The notes under the pieces were generated by a model that was given only the letters and a program-made list of their open reading frames with translations, searched no databases and was not told the origin of the DNA. A stretch of DNA of 64,000 bases from contig JAJAGP010000556.1 in assembly GCA_025084515.1 (NCBI GenBank), positions 124,001 through 188,000 on the forward strand, in the 5' to 3' direction. Source of the DNA: Ancistrus triradiatus (Eukaryota > Chordata > Actinopteri > Siluriformes > Loricariidae). Below are positions 56,174-64,000 of this stretch, piece by piece (position 1 is the stretch's first letter; every line of letters begins with the position of its first letter). The position numbers and the translations under genes are program-made.

Positions 56174-57678
56174 CAGTGGGGCAAAAAAGTATTTAGTCAG
56201 CCACTGATTGTGCAAGTTCTCCTACTTAGAAAGATGAGAGAGGTCTGTAATTTTCATCATAGGTACACTTCAACTATGAGAGACAAAATGCAGGAAATCA
56301 CTTTGTAGGATTTTTAAAGAATTTAATTGTAAATCATGGTGGAAAATAAGTATTTGGGCAGCCACAAACAAGCAAGATTTCTGGCTCACAGAGACCTGTA
56401 ACTTCTTCTTTAAGAAGCTCTTCTGTTCTCCACACATTACCTGTATTAATGGCACCTGTTTGACCTCGTTATCTGTATAAAAGACACCTGTCCACAGCCT
56501 CAAACGGTCAGACTCCAAACTCAACCATGGCCAAGACCAAAGAGCTGTCGAAGGACACCAGGAAGAAAATTGTAGACCTGCAGCAGGCTGGGAAGAGTGT
56601 ATCTACAATAGGCAAGCAGGTTGGTGTGAATAAATCAACTGTGGGAGCAATTGTAAGAAAATGGAAGACATACAAGACCACTGATAATCTCCCTCGATTT
56701 GGAGCCCCACGCAAGATCTCATCCCGTGGGGTCAAAATGATCATGAGAACGGTGAGCAAAAATCCCAGAACTACACGGAGGGACCTGATGAATGACCTGC
56801 AGAGAGCTGGGACCAAAGTAACAAAGGCTACCATCAGTAACACACTACGCTGAGAGGGACTCTGCAAGTGCCGAAGAGGGATTGGGAGATATAATGTGGT
56901 TCAGATGAAACCAAAATAAAACTATTTGGGCAAAAACTCAACTGTCGTGTCTGGAGGAAGAAGAATGCTGAGCTGCATCCCAAGAAACACCATACCTACT
57001 GTGAAGTCATGGGGGTGGAAACATCATGTTTTGGGGCTGTGTTTCTGCAGAGGGGGCAGGACGACTGAATCCATATTAAGGGAAGAATGAACGGGGCCAT
57101 GTATCGTGAGATTTTAAGCCAGCCAAAACCTCCTTCCATCAGTGAGAGCATTGAAGATGGAACGTGGCTGGGTCTTCCAGCATGACAATGATCCCAAACA
57201 CACCGCTCGGGCAACAAAGGAGTGGCTCCGTAAAAAGCATTTCAAGGTCCTGGAGTGGCCTAGCCAGTCTCCAGACCTCAGCCCCATAGAAAATTTGTGG
57301 AGGGAGTTGAATGTCCGTGATGCCCCAAAACATCACTGCTATAGAGGAGATCTGCATGGAGGAATGGGCCAAAATATCAACTACAGTGTGTGCCAACCTG
57401 GTGAAGACTTACAGGAAACGTTTGACCTCTGTCATTGCCAACAAAGGTTATGTTACAGAGTGTTGAGTTGAACTTTTGTTATTGACCAAATACTTATTTT
57501 CCACCATAAGTTACAATTAAATTCTTTAAAAATCCTAGAATGTGATTTCCTGGATTTGTTTTCTCATTTTGTCTCTCAGTTGAAGTGTACCTATGATGAA
57601 AATTACAGACCTCTCTCATCTTTCTAAGTAGGAGAACTTGCACAATCAGTGGCTGACTAAATACTTTTTGCCCCAGTG
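56174..57678 (+). mobile_element. Tc1-type transposon, full-length but inactive
   Basis: Flanked by TA at 56172-56173 and 57679-57680. Terminal inverted repeats are about 110 bp and nearly perfect: CAGTGGGGCAAAAAAGTATT at the left, AATACTTTTTGCCCCAGTG at the right, including CACTGATTGTGCAAGTTCTC and its reverse. The length of about 1505 bp is normal for a Tc1 element. It is the parent type of the deleted copy at 24336-25074. It sits inside an older MITE, so it inserted later. Confidence 0.93.
56527..57474 (+). pseudogene. Tc1-type transposase pseudogene
   Basis: Starts MAKTKELSKDTRKKIVDLQQ and continues through GKQVGVNKSTVGAIVRKW and GAPRKISSRGVKMIMRTV: the two helix-turn-helix segments for inverted-repeat binding. 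The first frame ends at 56853 after 108 residues. Further on, HDNDPKHTARATKEWL and WPSQSPDLSPIENLWREL give the second Asp and the Glu of a DD34E enzyme. Between them there are frame changes and an in-frame TGA near 57067 (GQDD then stop). After WRELNVRDAPKHH the frame shifts again. It cannot make full-length transposase. Confidence 0.9.
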
Positions 57679-60600
57679 TAATTACACTTGATCATTAGGG
57701 CATTGCTAAAACAATAGTATATCTAATGGTGGACCAAAACTTTTGCACAGTATATATAAAGTACAGAAGTACAAACTAAAGAAGCAAACTTGAACACCAA
57801 ACATGTCTTGTCGAATTGACTACGTTAAAGTATAATGCATTTGATATTTCTGAAAATAGCAACCCAATATTTATATGGGTAAGAAATAACATTATTTGCA
57901 TTAGAGTATTAAATTTGCAAGAATCTGTGCCGTGTTAAAACTGATTTTGCAGATACTGAACTACAAGGTTATGGAGCCACCTATCTTTAGGGCTAATCTA
58001 GGATCAAGCTTATCCCATCCACATCTACAGAAGAAGAAATGCAAAGCTGGTCTTAGAGCTGCCCCTGAAAAAGTCCCTTATCACATTAAGCCTCACTGCC
58101 AGCCAAACGAAGGCCTTGTGTCAGCAGTGACACTGTGATATTGGTGGATGTCACGTTATGCTTATATGAGAGCCGCTGTTGGATGCTAAACAGGCTATCA
58201 GAGCTGGCTATTTTTGATTGTTACCCTCTTTCAGTACATGTCCATAAATCACTTAAACACCCCAATGTTTTTGAGTTCTGTATTGTTGTTTTAACAAATT
58301 GTTCATTGTTGTTTTTTGGAAAGAGAATGCAGTACTATCCAGAATCAGAGCTTTTTGTTTATATAAAACACCGGTCATGATCTGGTATTTGTTACTCTTT
58401 GCAGTGGTGCCAAATGAGCTGAATCTAATAGGAGAGAACAAATGATATGCAAAATCATGTAAATTATGGACGTGGGGTGGGAGACGGGGTCGTGTCAATT
58501 TACTGCTCATCAAACAAGCATTTGATTTGCTGAATGACTCTATTAAACACTTCACCTTTGCCAAATTTGTTTTGGGTGTTCTGTGTTGGAGTGTCAGAGT
58601 CGCCGCCCTGCTAATGTGCTAACATTTGAGTAGCGGAAACAAAGGCCTGACTCATTTCAGAGGGTGGCGGTTAGCTTTATTCTTTATTTGACATTGTTTC
58701 TATAGCAAAAAATACAGTATTAAAACAAAGACAATCTAGTCACATTCATGAAACGACAATGTTTATGTTGAGTTTTAGTTAGCAGTGCAATTTCTATTAA
58801 TGCTTATTTGATTGAAGTGCTCAAAAAAGTGATCAGATTAACATTGGCAATAACGTATTGCACAGATTTACCTGGCATCTTCAAGTTTTTGGTCTTTCTG
58901 TTTTTTGAAGAAGTGCAATGTTCATTGAATAACTCTTATAATAATAAAATACACCTTAAAGAATGGCTTTTTAAACCCTCTGACTTACTGAACCGCTAAC
59001 TGAATATGTTCTTGTATTTAAACTGCGACTGAAAGGTACCATAACAAAATATGCGTGTTTTGGTAGTGCCAATTTGAGCTCGTTTTGAGCAGAACTCTAA
59101 AAAGCTGGCCAGTATGTGGCATGGCTAGCAAACGCAGATTAGAACAGTTGAACAAAAACATATAAAGGATTTTCATGAAAACACAAAGCCATTTACTTAA
59201 GTGCAGAAATATGGGTTTGGTAGTGACAATTTTTTAACATGGTTTATTTCCAAGCCTTAAAATAATATTGAATCACATCTTGCATTGCTTGCATGGTGCC
59301 ATATCACTTTAACACTAGGGAGCTGAGCCGGTCAGCTTTGTTTATCCGCAATCTAGCAACAAGGGAATTTCTGCAGCCAATCGCAGGAAACTTGAGGCCT
59401 CAGTGTTGAAGTTTGTGTGGAACAAACAATCTGTTTCAACTATAAATACTGCACTGTAGTGTATTAAAAAAATAATTTAAAAACATGCAAAAGTGTGGGG
59501 TGTAGATCACTGATGGCGATGCAACAAGATAGAACCATGTTAGATATTTGGAGCTACACAAACAAAGGTACGTTTGTGTGTACATTGTACTGCTTATCAC
59601 TTGCCTGGGATAAAATTCAAAATCCAGTACAGTTTTTGCTGAATGTGTATTTATGTGTATTATAAGATTCCGATCATATTGGCGAAACATTGCAAACCAG
59701 ACCAGTAAAACAGGGACAACTGTACAACCGGGAAGTCCATTGTTCTGTGCAAGCGCACCACAAAAAGTGATAGTGATGACGTAAGCATGCTTGGACACAG
59801 AACGTTTAAGTGCAATATGAGTTCAGGCCAGCAGGGAATTGAGGAGGGAGGACAATCGTCCTCAGGCATGGCAAGGCAACCAGGCGTAGTGTGAGTACGG
59901 CCTTAAAGTACTAGATATACATCACAGAAACAAGACAGGGTGCTACATCTCAACGGAGAAGCACTTCTGGTAGAAATACAAACATGTTGATGATGCAGAT
60001 CGATGGACAGTGGACCATGTTCTTAGGTGAGGAGTCACATGTCATTTTTACGATTCAGACTTTGGCGTTTGTGTGCGTGATTGGTTTTGCATCTATTCCA
60101 GATCTGTTCTCTTTGCGTTGATCCTGTGTAGTAAACAGAAGACCTATCTGTCCTTACAAGTTCAGCCACTGCCTGTTTGTTACTGGTCTTCTGTGGAGAA
60201 TGTGGAAGAACAAAGGTAACCACTGGCCTGTTACCATGAGAACTATGCCAAGAAAAATGCTGCACATTTTATTTACTCTATGTCTTTCTTCTTATTTTTT
60301 ATTAGCAAAGCCTGGGGCGGCCGGGTTGAAAAAGGTAATGAAGCCGAAGAACGTACACAAAAACAAAACGTCTACGTTGCTAATGCGCCAAGCTCTCTTA
60401 ATTGGTCAGCTCAGGCCAAGGAGCTAGGCTCTATTTCAAAACTAATCAAGATAATTGTGTTCGGGGGCCCGATGCCGATCGGAGAGACCGGCGAGCCAAC
60501 AGTGGCTCTGTTAATTCCCCGATGGAGTGCACAAATCAGGTTGCACTCAGTAGTTTAGGCACAGGCATCATTGAGACTTGAAGCTTTACTGCAAGTCAGC

Positions 60601-60899
60601 TTGGTGCTGGAGGTAATTGGTGACAAGCTCCAGTCTTTCTCTCTCTCCCTCACACACAAACACACAACGCCATATAACTCAGCCTCGCTGTAAAACCAGG
60701 ATTCAGCGATCAATAAGATTTTTCATTCTGCTCTGCTTCTTCTCTCGCCTGAAACACACAGTCCAAACGAGACCGAGAAAATGCCGCAGCTGTATGCAAA
60801 TCCCTAACCGGCAGGCCACGTTTTCATTTCAGTATATCTTCAAGAAGAAGAACTGAGGTCATTGACGTCCATAAAGCGGCAAATGTGTATTTATAAATG

Positions 60900-61420
60900 G
60901 ACACAGCTTGCTCTGTGTGTTCATTATCTATTTGTCGAGTGCAAATCTCTTCAACTTTTCCAGGCTTCAATTTAAAGGCCAGATTTCATTAATAGAATAT
61001 TTAAGGTGCACGGCCTGCTAATTAAATATGCCCAGCCTAATCAATTTACCATTTGGCTCAATATAATTAGCTTTCGTCTTTAAATAGAAGGCTCACCTTG
61101 CTCATCCTCTGCTGTCAAGTGTTACTCGGTGCAGCTCCAGCCCTGGCCCTTTCCTCCATGAAGGAAAAAAGGAAACAACCCTATCACTCCAGATGTTTTC
61201 ATTTAGCATAATGCAAACGCCATCTGGCTCTTTTAATTTGGTCTTGCCGCTCCAGCTAAAACACCACTTGCTTCATTAAAGAGCCACACAGTGAAGCCGG
61301 CCTCCAGACAGCCAGCAAAGGTGAGCACTTGATCACATTAGGCCCAGTCTCTCTGAACGTGTATGCGTATAGTCATTAAAAGTTTCTAATTAAACTTACA
61401 AGTATTTCCTCCTTTGAAAG
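60900..61420. promoter_or_regulatory. Candidate conserved noncoding element
   Basis: A repeat-free stretch of about 520 bp with dense homeodomain-type words: TAATTA at 61019-61024 and 61064-61069, ATTAATAGAATATTTAA, CTAATCAATTTACC, and an octamer-like ATGCAAAC at 61211. It has balanced composition and no open frame. This texture is typical of vertebrate developmental enhancers, but I can only infer it; conservation was not measured. Confidence 0.3.
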
Positions 61421-61884
61421 ATCCGACTAGAATCTTACTAAAGGTTAGTGCAGTGCGGGCTGTTGTTATAGCTTTATTAAAGTGCGTGTGTGTGCCTTGA
61501 CAAATCTATTTTGAAAGGTTAGAGCCATTACTGCAGACTTGCAGAAGGTGTGAAAGACAAAAAAAAAGTAACCCCTTTAATAATCGATGCAGAATTTGGA
61601 TCTTTTTTACTCTAACAAGTTTTAAGCAACATGATAGAAATATGCAAAAAAAAAAGTTATGTAACTGCGCATGAATTATCCAGTGTGGATGCTAGAGGAG
61701 AAAGAGCATCAATTATCAAATGCATCTAAAGCAAAACCGTGATGCATAATTCAACAACAGCCACGTCCTGACAGAGAGGCTTGGGTTTCTCTGTGAAACA
61801 GCGCCATCTGTTGAAAGTGAAAAAATAAACAGCGGGAGTTAACTGACACTCCACCTGCTACTCGTTCCCTTTACCAAAGGCAAA

Positions 61885-61908
61885 CACACACACACACACA
61901 CACACACG
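61885..61908 (+). repeat. (CA)n microsatellite
   Basis: Run of about 12 CA dinucleotides. Confidence 0.85.
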
Positions 61909-62132
61909 TGTGCTCTAACACACTAGCCCACTGCCCTGCACTGCCTTGCCTTGAGCCAGAGCCTTCCAGACAGGTAGGGCGTCACGTGTTGAGGGATATA
62001 TATATAGTGTGTTTGTGTCTGTGCTTTTATTATACACCTTTGTATTCCCCAAATTTGCATGTACAGATCTGCGCTGTTTAACATCCAGCCAATCAACATC
62101 CGTTGACTTTAATGACCGAGGAAATAAAAATG

Positions 62133-62196
62133 TCTTATACATATCTAATTCACGCCTGAATGACAGAAAGCTAGTATGAGTGAACCCTTGCGACAC
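62133..62196 (-). repeat. Dispersed repeat, reverse copy of 25278-25345
   Basis: Read on the minus strand it gives GGTGTCGCAAGGGTTCACTC, then CTTTCTGTCATTCAGGCGTG, matching 25278-25330. The fortuitous frames both read MSQGF...FLSFRREL, which shows the DNA similarity, not a protein. Confidence 0.55.
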
Positions 62197-63224
62197 CTTT
62201 TGACTATTGTACAGTACAGTACTAAATGTTTTAATATTGTGTTTCTATTTTCATATTGTTTAATCAATAGTACTGTTTAAAATCAAACACTATGTGCAAA
62301 ACTGTTATATCAACTGCTATGTGACTATGGTAATATCCATTTCGTTCAGTGTCCTGTTTCACAGAATGTATCCCAGTATCCACGGCTAAGCCCGGACTGG
62401 TCTTAAATCAGTTGTTAAAGACCTAATGTGCCCGGCCTGTCAGGGTCTTAAAGGGAGCTCTGGCCTTCGATGTCTGCATCCCATAAAGTGTCTCGAAACA
62501 AATCCCCCTAACGCGCTCGCAGACAATTTCCCGCCTCTTCTGAATCTTCTGGGAACCCGACCAGCATCAGAGCTCTGACTGTCCTCAGATGGGAAGATCT
62601 ATTTTATATGTTGGCCGGATGCGGCCCGTGGGGCCTTTAAGGGAAGCAGCAAGAAGAAGACGACGAAGAAGAAGTAGTTTCTACCCTTAAAGCACCATCA
62701 CAAATCTCGCAGCGCTCACTGCCCGGGCAGACATCAATCTCGGGTTTGTGTCGTGCTCCGTGTTCTGTAGAATTATTGATCTGTGCATTGTGCGGCATGA
62801 GCTGGGCTGGTCAGTGTGGGCGGCGAGGTTTACTGACCATAAAGGAGCAACGTTAAAGGATTATCTGTCATTTGACATTGTTAACCACTGCGCTTCATTC
62901 ATCTGCTTGTCGTGGGGTTTAGGTTCCTATATGAACAGAGTGATGCAGTGAGTGTGTCTGCTCGGCTGTGCAACTTTTCATCGATATTCACACTCTGTGC
63001 ACATAGTCAAGTACAAAAAGAACCTAGCCCTAAAACAACCCATGCAAGATGCCCCTGAATGCTCTTAAAGTCCCTCTTACTTGGAATGGACTTCCACTGG
63101 ATGTCCGAATGGCCGAGTCTCTTACCATCTTCAAACAGCGACTAAAGACTCGTCTCTACCTATTCCCTCCACTTTCCACTTGACAATTAGTTGCTCAAAC
63201 TGTCCTTTAATTGGGTCATTCAAC

Positions 63225-63320
63225 ATAAAGCCGTGGTTCCCATTCTGGGGTCTGCCCAAAACATCACAGGGGGGTGTGCAGGGCTTTGTCTACTCAGAGG
63301 TGCTTTGAGTTTATTCACTG
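63225..63320 (+). repeat. hAT-like repeat fragment
   Basis: GCCGTGGTTCCCATTCTGGG, GTCTGCCCAAAACATCACAG and GGGGGTGTGCAGGGCTTTGT. Related to 13640-13760 and, inverted, to 27840-27910. Confidence 0.4.
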
Positions 63321-63324
63321 TTAA

Positions 63325-63665
63325 GGCACGACGAGGGAGCAGGAGCAAGCGAATGCAAGTTCCAGTAAAAATAAAAGTTTATTAATGAAATAGCCTAGGG
63401 AAACCAGGGAATACATGCAGTAACCCCAGCACAGGAACGACATTGGACAAACCACTGAACCTAGGAATAACACAAAGCTAAAACTCCGAAAAGACACAGA
63501 ACTTAGAAATAACAAGGCTACCAAACACAGGGTACGAAAACAGAATCTAGAACTAACCGCAACAGACCACAGGAGTAGTAGGCATACCAAGAGATAGCTT
63601 AACAAACAGGACTCAGAACCTGGAAACAACACGGGAAGGTACAAAAGAACTAGAAACAAGCACAG
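63325..63665. repeat. Internally repetitive low-complexity stretch
   Basis: Recurring words such as GGAATAACACAAAGCTAAAA, CAGAACTTAGAAATAACA, CAGAATCTAGAACTAAC and GGTACAAAAGAACTAGAAAC give a loose, non-periodic repeat rich in A and C. It sits directly before the TIR element at 63669 and has no inverted ends of its own. The 112-codon minus-strand frame through it is hydrophobic only because of composition. Confidence 0.4.
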
Positions 63666-63668
63666 CTA

Positions 63669-64000
63669 CAGTGGTGCTTGAAAGTTTGTGAACCCTTTAG
63701 AATTTTCTGTTTTTAGAATTTTCACACAAGTCTAAAAGTAGACAAAGAGAACCCAGTTAAACAAATGAGACAAAAATATTATACTTGGTCATTTATTTAT
63801 TATTGAGGAAAATGATCCAATATTACATATTAGTGAGTGGCAAAAGTATGTGAACCTCTAGGATTAGCAGTTAATTTGAAGGTGAAATTAGAGGCAGGTG
63901 TTTTCAATCAATGGGATGCCAATCAGGTGTGAGTGGGCACCCTGTTTTATTTAAAGAACAGGGATCTATCAAAGTCTGCTCTTCACAACACATGTTTGTG
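63669..64000. mobile_element. TIR DNA transposon, cut by the window end
   Basis: After TA (63667-63668) the sequence starts CAGTGGTGCTTGAAAGTTTG and TGAACCC, which I recognise as the end of a fish Tc1/mariner-type family. It continues with a leader region and no coding sequence before the window ends, so completeness cannot be judged. Confidence 0.7.

Larger units (their letters stand above)
55789..57752 (+). mobile_element. MITE of the CACTGTGCAAAAGTCTTAGGC family interrupted by a Tc1 element
   Basis: The left end CAGCACTGTGCAAAAGTCTT (55789) and AGGCAACC lies after TA; the right end GTGGACCAAAACTTTTGCAC lies about 57730-57748. Removing the Tc1 element at 56174-57678 leaves about 457 bp, close to the intact copy at 9635-10107. 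The last bases of the right end have drifted into a TATATA run, so the exact boundary is uncertain. Confidence 0.8.
54661..64000. other. Intergenic region downstream of il1rapl1
   Basis: No gene is supported in this part. It holds repeat fragments (55190-55250, 55310-55560), a nested transposon pair (55789-57752), a candidate conserved noncoding stretch (60900-61420), a CA microsatellite (61885-61908), an old repeat (62133-62196), a fragment near 63225 and the end of a TIR element (63669 onward). From 57760 to 60890 I see no repeats I recognise and no coding signal. The purine/pyrimidine-biased frames there are short and unsupported. Confidence 0.6.

Noticed and set aside
63321..63659. 112-codon hydrophobic minus-strand frame resembling a membrane protein
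   Set aside because: The hydrophobic look comes from a repetitive A/C-rich plus strand. No start context or homology supports it.

Overview
The window is vertebrate nuclear DNA, almost certainly from a ray-finned (teleost) fish. It holds a few short exons with canonical GT/AG borders and long AT-rich introns, and it is full of Tc1-type transposons and dispersed repeats that I recognise from teleost genomes. Several of these repeats remind me of otophysan fish such as catfishes, but that is recollection and not a measured result. There are no operons, tRNA or rRNA genes, CRISPR arrays or other prokaryotic features.

One protein-coding gene is supported: the 3' part of il1rapl1 (interleukin-1 receptor accessory protein-like 1) on the + strand. 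Five coding exons lie at 8840-8972, 18274-18419, 32709-32852, 43371-43541 and 52967-53685. All four internal junctions keep frame (phases 2, 1, 1, 1; the first exon is entered in phase 1). Spliced together they encode 436 residues and a stop: the end of the third Ig domain, a single transmembrane helix, the TIR domain and the cytoplasmic tail ending in SISSVIW. That ending, as I recall it, fits IL1RAPL1 and not IL1RAPL2. The 5' exons lie upstream of the window. Teleosts have a and b copies of this gene and I cannot say which this is.

Layout: 1-8839 is intron with old repeat fragments. 8973-18273 is intron with a 473-bp TA-flanked MITE, a 1.4-kb degenerate tandem region and SINE-like pieces. 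18420-32708 is intron with a 1.7-kb AT-rich minisatellite (20355-22030) that has a higher-order period near 615 bp, and an internally deleted Tc1 element (24336-25074). 32853-43370 is intron with a local duplication and an 822-bp TIR transposon. 43542-52966 is intron with a decayed Tc1 element and a 3.3-kb minisatellite (about 49620-52920) carrying dozens of TTACGTAA palindromes, ending only about 50 bp before the last exon. From 53686 come the 3' UTR and then intergenic DNA with a nested transposon pair (55789-57752), a repeat-poor stretch that may be a conserved noncoding element (about 60900-61420), and the end of another TIR element running off the window at 63669.

The most unusual features are the two minisatellites, chiefly the TTACGTAA-rich array against the TIR-encoding exon. 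The array includes a 440-bp stretch that looks like poor consensus sequence. I found no new protein-coding system.
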